The notes beneath the pieces are model-generated. The model had not been told where the DNA came from, searched no databases, and saw only the letters and a program-made list of their open reading frames with translations. A DNA stretch of 64,000 bases from NCBI RefSeq assembly GCF_020709055.1, contig NZ_JAJFCK010000012.1, forward strand, positions 17,503 to 81,502, in the 5' to 3' direction. Position 1 is the stretch's first letter; the number at the start of each line of letters is the position of its first letter. Shown here piece after piece: positions 24,695 through 33,861 of this stretch. The stretch comes from Ruminococcus callidus. Lineage in GTDB: Bacteria > Bacillota > Clostridia > Oscillospirales > Ruminococcaceae. Made by a program: the position numbers and the translations under genes.

Positions 24695-25876
24695 GTGTTG
24701 AATTATGACACGCTTCTTTCAGATCAGGTAAAGAAAATGAAGCCCTCCGGCATTCGGAAATTTTTCGATCTTGCTGCAATGATGGAGGGTGTGATCAGTC
24801 TGGGTGTCGGCGAGCCGGACTTCCAGACACCGTGGATGGTGCGGAAAGCTGCGGTAGACAGTCTGGAACGAAAGCGCATGGTATACACCGCCAACTCCGG
24901 TATGATGGATTTGCGGAAAGAGATCTGCAACTACATCCAGCGCAAGTATCAGATCACCTATCATTCGGAGCATGAGACGCTGGTGACCGTGGGCGGTTCT
25001 GAGGCAATTGACCTTGCTATTCGTGCCGTTGTCAATCCGGGGGATGAGGTGCTGGTTGTCGAGCCGTCGTTCGTCTGCTATAAGCCCATTGTGGAGCTGA
25101 TGCACGGTGTCGCTGTGCCCATCTCCACCAAGCTGGAGAACAGGTTTAAGCTCACCGCAGAAGAACTGCGTTCGCACATCACCGAGCGCACCAAGCTGCT
25201 GATCCTGCCGTATCCCAACAATCCCACTGGCGGTATCATGACACGGAAGGATCTGGAGGCAATTGCTGAGGTTCTGCGGGATACCAACATTCTGGTACTG
25301 ACGGACGAGATCTATTCGGAGCTGACCTACGGCAGAAAACACGTTTCCATCGCCTCCATTGACGGCATGTGGGAGCGCACCATCTATGTCAGCGGTTTCT
25401 CCAAGGCATTTGCCATGACGGGCTGGCGCTTGGGCTATGTCTGTGCGCCGGAGCCTATTGCAAAGCAGATGCTGAAAATCCACCAGTACGCCATTATGAG
25501 CGCACCGACGCTGAGCCAGTATGCAGCCATTGTTGCCCTGCGGGAATGCGATAAAGACGTGCAGAAGATGGTGGAGGAATACAATGTTCGCCGGCGGATG
25601 CTGGTGGACGGCTTCAACCGCATCGGTCTGACCTGTTTCAATCCGGAGGGCGCATTCTACATGTTCCCCTGCATCCGCAGCACCGGCATGAGCAGCGAGG
25701 AATTCTGCGAAAAGCTGCTGCAGGAGGAAAAAGTAGCAGTGGTGCCGGGAAATGCCTTTGGCGACAGCGGAGAGGGCTTTGTCCGTGTTTCCTACGCCTA
25801 TTCCCTCAAGCACTTGCAGGAGGCACTGCGCCGGATGGAGAACTTTGTGAACCGGCATCAGGGAGAATCCAAATGA
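24695..25876 (+). CDS. Class I/II PLP-dependent aminotransferase (aspartate/aromatic type)
   Basis: Fold-type I aminotransferase of 393 residues. Motifs: SLGVGEPDFQTP, YTANSGMMDLR, GGSEAIDLA, LPYPNNPTGG, TDEIYSELTYG, the PLP lysine in SGFSKAFAMTGWRLGY, and a C-terminal RVSYAYS that carries the carboxylate-binding Arg. Start taken as GTG 24695 (AGGGGAG about 7 nt upstream). Substrates cannot be read from sequence alone. It follows an Lrp/AsnC gene and a T-box-controlled gene, which fits amino-acid synthesis, possibly of aromatic amino acids. Overlaps ispE by 4 nt. Confidence 0.9.
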   Translation: MLNYDTLLSDQVKKMKPSGIRKFFDLAAMMEGVISLGVGEPDFQTPWMVRKAAVDSLERKRMVYTANSGMMDLRKEICNYIQRKYQITYHSEHETLVTVGGSEAIDLAIRAVVNPGDEVLVVEPSFVCYKPIVELMHGVAVPISTKLENRFKLTAEELRSHITERTKLLILPYPNNPTGGIMTRKDLEAIAEVLRDTNILVLTDEIYSELTYGRKHVSIASIDGMWERTIYVSGFSKAFAMTGWRLGYVCAPEPIAKQMLKIHQYAIMSAPTLSQYAAIVALRECDKDVQKMVEEYNVRRRMLVDGFNRIGLTCFNPEGAFYMFPCIRSTGMSSEEFCEKLLQEEKVAVVPGNAFGDSGEGFVRVSYAYSLKHLQEALRRMENFVNRHQGESK

Positions 25877-26730
25877 ATGCGGTGACGAGAAAAGCGCCGG
25901 CGAAGATCAATCTGGGTCTGGATATCGTGGGACGGCGTGCCGATGGGTATCACCTGCTGGAAACGGTGTTTCAGACGGTTTCCGTTTACGACTGCTTGAC
26001 GGTTTCGCACCGGACGCAGGCGGGAATCTCTCTGACGTGTTCGGTGAAAAACGTGCCGTGCGATGCCACCAATCTGGTGTGGAAAGCGGCGGAGGCGTTC
26101 TGCCGTGCAGCGGAAATCACACCGCAGTTTCACATTGATCTGGAAAAGCACATTCCCTCACAGGCTGGCATGGGCGGTGGCAGTACCGATGCAGCAGCAG
26201 TGCTGCTGGCGCTGCAAGAACTGACCGGTGTGACACTGCCGCAGGAGCAGCTGCTGCAAATTGCCGTAAAGCTTGGGGCAGATGTGCCGTTTTTCCTGTA
26301 CGGCGGAACGGCGTATGCCGCCGGAATCGGCGAGGCGTTGGAGCAGCTTCCGGCGTGTGCGCTGCCTTATCTGGTGATTGCCAAGGGAAACGAAGGCGTT
26401 TCCACGCCGGCAGCATATCGTGCTGTAGATGCGCTGGTCTGTCCCAAGCATCCGCCGGTGCAGAAGCTTCGTGAGGCGCTGATTGCCGGCGCAGGCGTGC
26501 AGGAAATCGCACCCCTCTGCGGAAATCTGTTCGAATCGGCGGTTGCGCTGCCGGAGGTGACAGCCATTCGTCAGCAGATGCTGGCGAGCGGTGCGCTGTG
26601 CAGCGTGATGACCGGAAGCGGTGCAGCGGTGTTCGGGATTTTTGATGGACAGGAGCAGGCAGAGCTTGCCTGTGCTGCCCTGCGAAATGTCATGCCGTTT
26701 GCCGTCTGCTGTCATACCGCAACAGAATAA
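25873..26730 (+). CDS. ispE: 4-diphosphocytidyl-2-C-methyl-D-erythritol kinase
   Basis: GHMP kinase (285 residues) of the MEP isoprenoid pathway. N-terminal KAPAKINLGLDIVGRRADGYHLLETVFQ (split here as KAPAKINLGL and DGYHLLETVF), ATP-binding IPSQAGMGGGSTDAAA, and the C-terminal MTGSGAAVFGIF. It begins inside the aminotransferase stop codon (ATGA). ispD and ispF are 13 kb away at 39.4-40.5 kb. Confidence 0.96.
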   Translation: MNAVTRKAPAKINLGLDIVGRRADGYHLLETVFQTVSVYDCLTVSHRTQAGISLTCSVKNVPCDATNLVWKAAEAFCRAAEITPQFHIDLEKHIPSQAGMGGGSTDAAAVLLALQELTGVTLPQEQLLQIAVKLGADVPFFLYGGTAYAAGIGEALEQLPACALPYLVIAKGNEGVSTPAAYRAVDALVCPKHPPVQKLREALIAGAGVQEIAPLCGNLFESAVALPEVTAIRQQMLASGALCSVMTGSGAAVFGIFDGQEQAELACAALRNVMPFAVCCHTATE

Positions 26731-26735
26731 CAACC

Positions 26736-26780
26736 ACGGATGACAGCCCGAAAATCGGCGCTGCCATCCGTTTTCTTTTT
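26736..26780 (+). terminator. Terminator after ispE
   Basis: ACGGATG-A-CAGC pairs with GCTG-C-CATCCGT, then TTTCTTTTT. Confidence 0.85.
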
Positions 26781-26798
26781 GGCGCTTTTGTAAAAAGA

Positions 26799-26827
26799 TT
26801 GACAAAACAAGTTGATTCTGTTATACT
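26799..26827 (+). promoter_or_regulatory. Promoter of the 26880-27581 lipoprotein
   Basis: TTGACA (26799-26804), 17-nt spacer, TATACT (26822-26827). Confidence 0.8.
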
Positions 26828-26879
26828 GATCGGAAAGGAAGGTAACACTTTTTCAAAAAAAGAAAGGAAGGAATTGACC

Positions 26880-27581
26880 ATGCAGAAAAAGCGAGTTTTT
26901 GCCGCTCTCCTGGCGGCTGGAATTTTGTTGGGGTTGGCAGGATGCGGAAACCGGAAAGCGTCCGCACCGGAAAAGAAGATGGGCAAGGAAGACCAGACGA
27001 CGGCGGTGGAAGTGACGGAGGCGCTGGAAACCGAGTCGGAGACAACCGGGGTGACCACCGCACAGGCAGCGGAAACCGAACCGGAAACGACAGCGGAGGA
27101 AACCGAGCCGGAAATCACCAGCGGAACATTGACCGACGCATCCGGCGACTTCACCTATACCGGAGAACTGAAATGGGTGGGCGACGAGGATCACGGCTAT
27201 TTGCAGGTGCCGGCAGACTATACAATCTTTCACGATGTGGATGACCAGATCGGATTGGTGCAGTATTGCAAAGGCCCGTATAATGTTGTGACGCTTCACC
27301 GGTTCACAGGTGCGCCGGTGGAAGAGGCCACCCAGAACTTCTACGCTTCCATGGAGGCGGAGGACAACTGCGACAAACTGGAAGTAGCAAAGGTGCAGGT
27401 CGGCGGATACGATGCCAATCAGATCTACGCCTACTATTCGGATACGGCGCAGTATCTGGTGGTGTGGCTGATTGCCGATCCGGAGGACGATCAGGCGTGC
27501 TACTATCTGGCAATGGAATTTACGCAGGATAACGCCGATCTGGTAGGCTGTTCGGCAAGCTTTACGCCCCATCGGGATTAA
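26880..27581 (+). CDS. Secreted lipoprotein of unknown function
   Basis: Protein of 233 residues; ATG 26880 after AAGGAAGGA. Signal peptide with basic QKKR, a hydrophobic segment and the lipobox LAGC. A long Thr/Glu-rich linker follows (about residues 40-85), then a compact domain of about 145 residues (YTGELKWVGDEDHGYLQVPADYT and on, rich in Tyr and Asp). The domain start 'GYLQVPADYTIFHD' resembles the opening of PsbP/DcrB-like folds, but I would not assign it. Monocistronic with its own promoter. Confidence 0.82.
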   Translation: MQKKRVFAALLAAGILLGLAGCGNRKASAPEKKMGKEDQTTAVEVTEALETESETTGVTTAQAAETEPETTAEETEPEITSGTLTDASGDFTYTGELKWVGDEDHGYLQVPADYTIFHDVDDQIGLVQYCKGPYNVVTLHRFTGAPVEEATQNFYASMEAEDNCDKLEVAKVQVGGYDANQIYAYYSDTAQYLVVWLIADPEDDQACYYLAMEFTQDNADLVGCSASFTPHRD

Positions 27582-27703
27582 GGACATGCGATTCCCTGTG
27601 CAAAAATTCGGGGAAAATCTGACGGAAGCAGACGGCGCACTGCTTTTTTCTTGTGAAATTTCACGAAAAAGGGAAAAATGCGCCGGTGTTTTCAAAAATA
27701 GGG

Positions 27704-27732
27704 TTGCTATTTTTCGAGGAGTATGGTACGAT
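27704..27732 (+). promoter_or_regulatory. Promoter of the ugd-rfb operon
   Basis: TTGCTA (27704-27709), 17-nt spacer, TACGAT (27727-27732). It leaves a leader of about 100 nt that contains a small AAGCGC/GCGCTT stem. Confidence 0.5.
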
Positions 27733-27840
27733 AAAAAGAGTCTGTGCAGTTTGCGCAGGGAGTTTTAGCGTCTGTTTTTGCAGCCGGTATCTTTGAAAAG
27801 AAAAGCGCTGCCGAACGGGCGCTTAGAAAGCGTAGGAACT

Positions 27841-29100
27841 ATGGAAAAAATGAATCAAAATATGACAATTGCAATCGCCGGAACCGGTTATGTCGGACTG
27901 TCCAATGCCATTCTTATGGCACAGCATCACAAGGTGTACGCCGTGGATATCGTGCCGGAGAAGGTCGATCTCATTAATCAGAGAAAATCTCCCATTGTTG
28001 ACAAGGAAATCGAGGAGTATCTGGCGGAGAAGGACTTGGATCTGACGGCAACGCTGGACGGCAAGAAAGCGTACAGCGAGGCAGATTTTGTCGTGATCGC
28101 TGCCCCCACCAACTACGACAGCCAGAAGAATTTCTTTGACACCTCTGCGGTAGAGGCGGTGATCGAGCTGGTACTGGAGTGCAATCCCAATGCGGTGATG
28201 ATTATTAAGTCCACCATTCCGGTGGGCTATACCACCTCCATTCGGGAAAAGTATCACACCAACCGCATTCTGTTCAGTCCGGAATTTCTGCGGGAGGGCC
28301 ATGCGCTGTATGACAACCTCTATCCGTCCCGTATCATTGTGGGCACGGATATGGCAGATCCGGAGCAGGTGGAGATCGCCAGAACATTCGCCGGACTGCT
28401 GCAGGAGGGCGCCATCAAGGAGAATGTGGACACCCTGCTCATGGGCTTTACCGAGGCGGAGGCAGTCAAGCTCTTTGCCAATACGTATCTGGCGCTGCGT
28501 GTCAGCTACTTCAACGAGCTGGATACCTATGCAGAGATGAAGGGTCTGGATACCAAGCAGATCATTGACGGGGTTTGTCTGGATCCCAGAATCGGCAGCC
28601 ACTACAACAACCCGTCCTTCGGCTACGGTGGATACTGCCTGCCCAAGGACACCAAGCAGCTGCTGGCAAACTATGCGGACGTACCGGAAAACCTCATTGA
28701 GGCAATCGTTGCCGCCAACTCCACCCGTAAGGATTTCATCGCTGACCGTGTGCTGCAAATGGCGGGCTGCTATAGCTACGACGAGGACAACACGTTTGAT
28801 GCGTCGAGAGAAAAGCCTGTTGTGATTGGCGTGTTCCGCCTGACCATGAAGGCAAACAGCGATAACTTCCGCCAGTCCAGCATTCAGGGCGTGATGAAGC
28901 GCATCAAGGCAAAGGGCGCTACGGTTGTGATCTACGAGCCGACACTGGAGAACGGCACAACATTCTTTGGCAGCCGTGTGGTCAACGATCTGGACGAGTT
29001 CAAGCAGATGTGTCAGGCAATCATTGCCAACCGGTATGACTCCTGTCTGGATGATGTGCGGGAAAAGGTTTATACCAGAGACATTTTCAAGAGAGATTGA
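27841..29100 (+). CDS. ugd: UDP-glucose 6-dehydrogenase
   Basis: NAD-dependent four-electron oxidation of UDP-glucose to UDP-glucuronate (419 residues). Rossmann motif [12 protein letters not shown] near the N-terminus, FSPEFLREG, and the catalytic Cys in [14 protein letters not shown], followed by the C-terminal UDP-binding domain. Start uncertain: ATG 27841 sits only 3 nt after AGGA and ATG 27850 or 27862 are alternatives; the protein changes by at most 7 residues. First gene of a nucleotide-sugar operon with rfbA 10 nt downstream. Confidence 0.93.
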   Translation: MEKMNQNMTIAIAGTGYVGLSNAILMAQHHKVYAVDIVPEKVDLINQRKSPIVDKEIEEYLAEKDLDLTATLDGKKAYSEADFVVIAAPTNYDSQKNFFDTSAVEAVIELVLECNPNAVMIIKSTIPVGYTTSIREKYHTNRILFSPEFLREGHALYDNLYPSRIIVGTDMADPEQVEIARTFAGLLQEGAIKENVDTLLMGFTEAEAVKLFANTYLALRVSYFNELDTYAEMKGLDTKQIIDGVCLDPRIGSHYNNPSFGYGGYCLPKDTKQLLANYADVPENLIEAIVAANSTRKDFIADRVLQMAGCYSYDEDNTFDASREKPVVIGVFRLTMKANSDNFRQSSIQGVMKRIKAKGATVVIYEPTLENGTTFFGSRVVNDLDEFKQMCQAIIANRYDSCLDDVREKVYTRDIFKRD

Positions 29101-29110
29101 GGAACAATAG

Positions 29111-29995
29111 ATGAAAGGTATTATACTCGCCGGGGGTGCCGGCACGAGATTGTATCCCCTGACCATGGTGACCTCGAAGCAGCTGCTTCCGGTCTATGAT
29201 AAGCCCATGATCTACTATCCCCTGTCCACCCTGATGCTCGCCGGCATTCAGGACATTCTGATTATTTCTACCCCCACCGACACACCCCGCTTTGAGGCGC
29301 TGCTGGGGGACGGCAGCCAGTTTGGCATCCACCTGTCCTATAAAGTACAGCCCTCTCCGGATGGATTGGCGCAGGCGTTTTTGCTGGGCGAGGAATTCAT
29401 CGGAGGGGATGCCTGCGCCATGGTGCTGGGAGATAACATCTTCTATGGCAATGGCTTCGGTACCCTGCTGCGCAGTGCAGCGAAGAATGCGGTTTCCGGC
29501 AAGGCGACAGTCTTTGGCTACTACGTCAACGATCCGGAGCGCTTCGGCATTGTGGAATTCGATCAGGACGGCAAGGCAGTTTCCATTGAGGAAAAACCGG
29601 CACAGCCCAAGAGCAACTACGCCGTGACCGGACTCTATTTCTATCCGGCAGGTGTCTCCGAAAAGGCAAAACAGGTGAAGCCCTCCGCCCGTGGAGAACT
29701 GGAGATCACCACGCTGAACGACATGTATCTGCAGGATGGCGACCTGAACGTGAAGCTGCTGGGGCGTGGCTTCGCATGGCTGGACACCGGAACCATGGAC
29801 AGTCTGGTGGAGGCTGCAAACTTCGTCAAGATGATCGAAGACCGGCAGGGCATTACCATTTCTGCGCCGGAAGAGATCGCATTCATCAATCACTGGATCA
29901 CCAAGGAGAAATTGCAGGAATCGGCAGAACGCTACGGCAAATCTCCTTACGGCGCACACCTGAAGGCGGTTGCAGAAGGTAAAATCAGATATTAA
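29111..29995 (+). CDS. rfbA: Glucose-1-phosphate thymidylyltransferase
   Basis: Makes dTDP-glucose from dTTP and glucose-1-phosphate (294 residues). [18 protein letters not shown] nucleotide loop, [26 protein letters not shown] metal site, and [19 protein letters not shown] lies 8 nt before ATG. First dTDP-rhamnose enzyme of the operon, also called rmlA. Confidence 0.97.
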   Translation: MKGIILAGGAGTRLYPLTMVTSKQLLPVYDKPMIYYPLSTLMLAGIQDILIISTPTDTPRFEALLGDGSQFGIHLSYKVQPSPDGLAQAFLLGEEFIGGDACAMVLGDNIFYGNGFGTLLRSAAKNAVSGKATVFGYYVNDPERFGIVEFDQDGKAVSIEEKPAQPKSNYAVTGLYFYPAGVSEKAKQVKPSARGELEITTLNDMYLQDGDLNVKLLGRGFAWLDTGTMDSLVEAANFVKMIEDRQGITISAPEEIAFINHWITKEKLQESAERYGKSPYGAHLKAVAEGKIRY

Positions 29996-30014
29996 GAATA
30001 AGGGGCAATTGACT

Positions 30015-31034
30015 ATGACCATTATCGTAACAGGCGGTGCCGGTTTCATCGGCTCCAACTTCGTTTTTCATATGCTGAAAGCACATCCGGACGATCGCAT
30101 TGTTTGTCTGGACAAGCTGACCTATGCCGGAAATCTGTCCACACTGGAACCGGTGATGGACAATCCGAATTTCCGGTTTGTCAAGCTGGACATCTGCGAC
30201 CGTGAGGGCGTGTACAAGCTCTTCGAGGAGGAAAAGCCGGATGTTGTTGTCAACTTTGCAGCAGAATCCCATGTAGACCGCTCCATTGAGAATCCGGAGA
30301 TTTTCCTCCAGACCAATATTCTCGGCACGGCTGTGATGATGGATGCCTGCCGGAAGTACGGTATCCAGCGCTACCATCAGGTTTCCACCGACGAGGTATA
30401 CGGCGACCTGCCGCTGGACAGACCGGATCTGTTCTTCACCGAGGAAACGCCCATCCATACCAGCAGCCCGTACTCCTCCTCCAAGGCGGGCGCAGATCTG
30501 CTGGTGCTGGCGTACCACAGAACCTACGGACTGTCGGTGACCATCAGCCGCTGCTCCAACAACTACGGCCCGTATCACTTCCCGGAAAAGCTGATTCCGC
30601 TGATGATTGCCAACGCACTGGCAGACAAGCCGCTGCCGGTTTACGGCAAGGGCGAAAATGTGCGTGACTGGCTGTATGTAGAGGATCACTGCAAGGCAAT
30701 CGACCTCATCATCCACAAGGGGAAGGTCGGCGAAGTCTACAACGTGGGCGGTCACAATGAGATGAAGAACATCGATATTGTCAAGCTGATCTGCAAGGAA
30801 CTGGGCAAGCCGGAGAGTCTGATTACCTATGTCACTGACCGTAAAGGTCACGATATGCGTTATGCCATCGACCCGACCAAGATCCACAACGAACTGGGCT
30901 GGCTGCCGGAGACAAAGTTTGCAGATGGCATCAAAAAGACCATTCAGTGGTATCTGGACAACCAGAAATGGTGGAAGGACATCATTTCTGGCGAATATCA
31001 GGACTACTATGAAAAAATGTACAGCAATCGGTGA
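30015..31034 (+). CDS. rfbB: dTDP-glucose 4,6-dehydratase
   Basis: Extended SDR enzyme (339 residues), second step to dTDP-rhamnose. NAD loop GGAGFIGSNF, NFAAESHVDRSI, the catalytic Tyr-Lys in YSSSKAGAD with the preceding STDEVYGD that supplies the dehydratase Asp-Glu pair, and RCSNNYGPYHFPEKLIP. ATG 30015 follows AAGGGGC; the longer frame from 29970 overlaps rfbA and lacks an SD. Confidence 0.97.
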   Translation: MTIIVTGGAGFIGSNFVFHMLKAHPDDRIVCLDKLTYAGNLSTLEPVMDNPNFRFVKLDICDREGVYKLFEEEKPDVVVNFAAESHVDRSIENPEIFLQTNILGTAVMMDACRKYGIQRYHQVSTDEVYGDLPLDRPDLFFTEETPIHTSSPYSSSKAGADLLVLAYHRTYGLSVTISRCSNNYGPYHFPEKLIPLMIANALADKPLPVYGKGENVRDWLYVEDHCKAIDLIIHKGKVGEVYNVGGHNEMKNIDIVKLICKELGKPESLITYVTDRKGHDMRYAIDPTKIHNELGWLPETKFADGIKKTIQWYLDNQKWWKDIISGEYQDYYEKMYSNR

Positions 31035-31043
31035 GGGAGACAG

Positions 31044-31934
31044 ATGAGAGTATTTGTAACAGGTGTCGGCGGACAGCTTGGGTTTGATGTGGTCAACGAA
31101 CTGAAAAAGCGTGGCTACGAGGCAATCGGCAGCGATATTCTGGACGAAGTTGCTGCGGACTGTGCCTATGTCAAGCTGGATATCACCAACGCAGATGCCG
31201 TTGAAATAGCGATCACAGAAGTGAACCCGGACGTTGTCATCCACTGTGCCGCATGGACCGCAGTGGACGCTGCCGAGGACAAGGAGAATCTCTCTAAGGT
31301 GCGTGCCATCAATGTGGACGGAACCCAGAATATTGCAAATGTCTGCAAAAAGCTGGACTGCAAGATGATCTACATTTCCACCGACTATGTTTTTGACGGG
31401 CAGGGCACAGAGCCGTGGCAGCCGGACTGTAAGGACTACGCACCGCAGAATGTCTATGGACAGACAAAGCTGGACGGTGAGCTTGCGGTAAGCAATACGC
31501 TGGACAAGTATTTTATTGTCCGGATTGCCTGGGTGTTCGGCAAGAACGGCAAGAACTTTATCAAAACCATGCTGAACGTGGGCAAAAAGTACGACACCGT
31601 GCGGGTGGTCAATGACCAGATCGGCACACCGACATATACCTATGACCTGGCACGGCTGCTGGTAGATATGGCGGAAACCGAGAAGTATGGCTATTACCAC
31701 GCCACCAATGAGGGCGGCTATCTCAGCTGGTACGACTTCACCTGTGAGATTTTCCGGCAGGCCGGGTATTCCACAAAGGTGATACCGGTAACTACAGCGG
31801 AGTACGGACTTTCCAAAGCAGCAAGACCTTTTAACAGCAGATTGGACAAAACGAAGCTGAGAGAAAACGGTTTCACACCGCTTCCGGATTGGAAAGACGC
31901 ACTGGCAAGATATCTGAAGGAGATTACAGATTAA
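31044..31934 (+). CDS. rfbD: dTDP-4-dehydrorhamnose reductase
   Basis: SDR enzyme (296 residues) making dTDP-L-rhamnose in the last step. VTGVGGQLGFDV, CAAWTAVDAAED, YISTDYVFDG and the catalytic NVYGQTKLDGE. The gene order here is A-B-D-C, so the last step is encoded before the epimerase. Its stop TAA shares one base with the rfbC start. Confidence 0.96.
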   Translation: MRVFVTGVGGQLGFDVVNELKKRGYEAIGSDILDEVAADCAYVKLDITNADAVEIAITEVNPDVVIHCAAWTAVDAAEDKENLSKVRAINVDGTQNIANVCKKLDCKMIYISTDYVFDGQGTEPWQPDCKDYAPQNVYGQTKLDGELAVSNTLDKYFIVRIAWVFGKNGKNFIKTMLNVGKKYDTVRVVNDQIGTPTYTYDLARLLVDMAETEKYGYYHATNEGGYLSWYDFTCEIFRQAGYSTKVIPVTTAEYGLSKAARPFNSRLDKTKLRENGFTPLPDWKDALARYLKEITD

Positions 31935-32542
31935 TGGGACAGATCAAGGTAACAAAAAATGTCGCCGGAATCGAGGGGCTTTGCGTTATCGAACCGGCCG
32001 TGCATGGAGATGCCAGAGGCTACTTCATGGAAACATACAATCAGAGAGAGATGGAAGAGGCGGGCATCCACGTGAATTTCGTACAGGATAACCAGTCCAT
32101 GTCCGCTAAGGGTGTGCTGCGTGGACTGCACTTCCAGAAGCAATACCCGCAGACAAAGCTCGTCAGAGTGATCAAGGGCAGGGTTTTTGACGTTACCGTT
32201 GACCTGCGAAAGGGTTCCAGAACCTACGGCAAGTGGTACGGCGTGGAGCTGACCGAGGAGAACAAGAAGCAGTTTCTGATCCCCAAGGGGTTTGCACACG
32301 GCTTTCTGGTGCTCTCGGATGCAGCGGAGTTTTGCTACAAGTGCGATGATTTTTGGCATGCGAATGATGAGGGCGGTCTGGCATGGAATGATCCGGAGAT
32401 CGGAATCGTTTGGCCGGAGCTGATCGGCGCTTATTCCGGCTCGGCTTCGCCGGAGGGTTACGCACTGGCAGACGGCACACCGCTGAACCTGAGCGAGAAG
32501 GACACCAAGTGGCTGGGACTGAAAGAGACGTTTCACTTCTAA
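31934..32542 (+). CDS. rfbC: dTDP-4-dehydrorhamnose 3,5-epimerase
   Basis: Cupin-fold epimerase (202 residues). HGDARGYFMET, the catalytic His in LRGLHFQ, VFDVTVDLRKGS, FAHGFLVLSD and YKCDDFW. ATG 31934 overlaps the rfbD stop by one base (TAATG), the sign of coupled translation. It ends the nucleotide-sugar operon; one copy of the 162-bp repeat and a bidirectional terminator follow. Confidence 0.96.
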   Translation: MGQIKVTKNVAGIEGLCVIEPAVHGDARGYFMETYNQREMEEAGIHVNFVQDNQSMSAKGVLRGLHFQKQYPQTKLVRVIKGRVFDVTVDLRKGSRTYGKWYGVELTEENKKQFLIPKGFAHGFLVLSDAAEFCYKCDDFWHANDEGGLAWNDPEIGIVWPELIGAYSGSASPEGYALADGTPLNLSEKDTKWLGLKETFHF

Positions 32543-32609
32543 GGTAGCACGGTATTGTGGCAGGCAGTAAGGTGATCTGCATGAAAACCGGAATCCAGTG
32601 GAAAGACTA

Positions 32610-32770
32610 AGAACCTGTCTTCACAAGCGTATACAAGTGTCTTTTCGGCAAATTTTGCTGCATACTGCGTTAAAAATTCTTGCCATACGAAAGTATGCCT
32701 GCAAATTTTTGCCTTGTCTGCAAAAAATTTGCTCGAAAATCCGCATATATTTCCTACGAACACAAGCTCT
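32610..32770 (+). repeat. Palindromic intergenic repeat, copy 1
   Basis: First of four related elements (others at 52922, 59341 and 63946). Ends are AGAACCTGT and ACAAGCTCT. The centre GCCATAC-GAAA-GTATGCC is a hairpin flanked by A/T-rich arms that also pair. It shares long stretches with the other copies, for example TCTTTTCGGCAAATTTTG. CTAAG precedes and CTAAA follows the AGCT-type core. It lies between rfbC and the terminator. Confidence 0.88.
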
Positions 32771-32781
32771 AAAAAACAAAA

Positions 32782-32828
32782 CGGCGTTTTCCCTCTGTAT
32801 CACAGAGTGGGAAGCGCCGCTTTTTTTA
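32782..32828. terminator. Bidirectional terminator between rfbC and the GNAT gene
   Basis: CGGCGTTTTCCC and GGGAAGCGCCG pair, with an inner CTCTGT/ACAGAG. A T-run follows on plus and an A-run precedes it, serving the minus strand. Confidence 0.85.
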
Positions 32829-32844
32829 GATGCTGAACGGATTT

Positions 32845-33600
32845 TTATGAATTTGGCCTTTCGGCACAGATTTCCAGCCATGCCGGTCGGAATCCGCTGC
32901 GAATGGCGATGTTCCAAGAATGGTAGTTTGCAATACTGGTTCCATAAAATGGAATCGCATGCAGATCCTGCAAAATGCGGTTGCGCAGCAGCGTGACCAG
33001 GTAAGTTCCCAGTCCTTTGGAGCGATATTCCGGAAGAACATCAATGCCGATTTGCAGCCAGCCTGCCATGTCTTCGGAACAGCCAGCCATTCCCATAAGC
33101 TGCGTTCCGTGATAGGCGCATACCGCCAGAACATCTGGTCGATTTGGTGTGCATTCCGGACAAATGGCGTTGGGAAAACTGGAGCTTCCATAGAACGGCA
33201 GAAGTTCCTCTTGCGTGAGCCATACCGCAGAACAATCCTGACGGGGCGGGATATCTAACGCTTGTGATGTGGGGAGAAACATATGGTAGGTTTCTGTGAG
33301 GTGATACCCATGCTTTTGCAGCTCCTGTTCCAACGGTATCAGGTGCGGAATCTGAAAGAGTGCATGTCCGGGCTGGCACTGCATCCATTGATGCAGAAAT
33401 GGGTGCAGCTTCGGGGAAGCGCTGATAACGGCATTTCCGCCAGTTGTTGCCATGTGGAAAAAGTGGCGTTTTTGGTTGTAAATTCTGCCCTTTGTCACAA
33501 GCACAGTTGGTGTGAGGATATTTTCGGATTTCTGAAAATCTTCCGGTGTACAGCAGTATTCCTGCGCAAGCATAGCTGTGAGTGCTTTAAAATAGTGCAT
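32845..33600 (-). CDS. GNAT family N-acetyltransferase
   Basis: Protein of 251 residues. The C-terminal half carries the GNAT acetyl-CoA site: GWLQIGIDVLPEYRSKGLGTYLV with the R/Q-x-x-G-x-G/A loop as RSKGLG, then the beta-alpha segment PFYGTSIANYHSWNIAIRSGFRPAW. The N-terminal 120 residues show no family I recognise and may form a second, degenerate GNAT lobe. Substrate unknown. GGAGGG lies 8 nt before the ATG. Monocistronic from its own promoter, divergent from acn. Confidence 0.88.
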   Translation of the reverse strand: MHYFKALTAMLAQEYCCTPEDFQKSENILTPTVLVTKGRIYNQKRHFFHMATTGGNAVISASPKLHPFLHQWMQCQPGHALFQIPHLIPLEQELQKHGYHLTETYHMFLPTSQALDIPPRQDCSAVWLTQEELLPFYGSSSFPNAICPECTPNRPDVLAVCAYHGTQLMGMAGCSEDMAGWLQIGIDVLPEYRSKGLGTYLVTLLRNRILQDLHAIPFYGTSIANYHSWNIAIRSGFRPAWLEICAERPNS

Positions 33601-33624
33601 GAGATATCCCTCCTTTTGCGGTGT

Positions 33625-33653
33625 ATTATAGCATATTTCAGCGGTGCTGTCAA
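33625..33653 (-). promoter_or_regulatory. Promoter of the GNAT gene
   Basis: Minus strand TTGACA (33653-33648), 17-nt spacer, TATAAT (33630-33625), full consensus. Confidence 0.85.
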
Positions 33654-33745
33654 TCAGGATATGCTGGCAGAAGACAGCTTCTCCTGCATATCCTTAGGCA
33701 AAAAGCGGTTTTTCCTTGCATCTGTGAAAAAGCCGGTGCGTTCCC

Positions 33746-33775
33746 TTGACAAGACGGCGGGGAATTTGTTATAAT
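33746..33775 (+). promoter_or_regulatory. Promoter of the aconitase operon
   Basis: TTGACA (33746-33751), 18-nt spacer, TATAAT (33770-33775), about 87 nt before the acn start. Confidence 0.8.
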
Positions 33776-33861
33776 ATTATGGTATAGCAAAAGTGTTCGC
33801 AGATAGAGCAGGCAACTTGCAGGTTTATTTGCAGCGCCAATCATGAAAGGAATGATGGACA

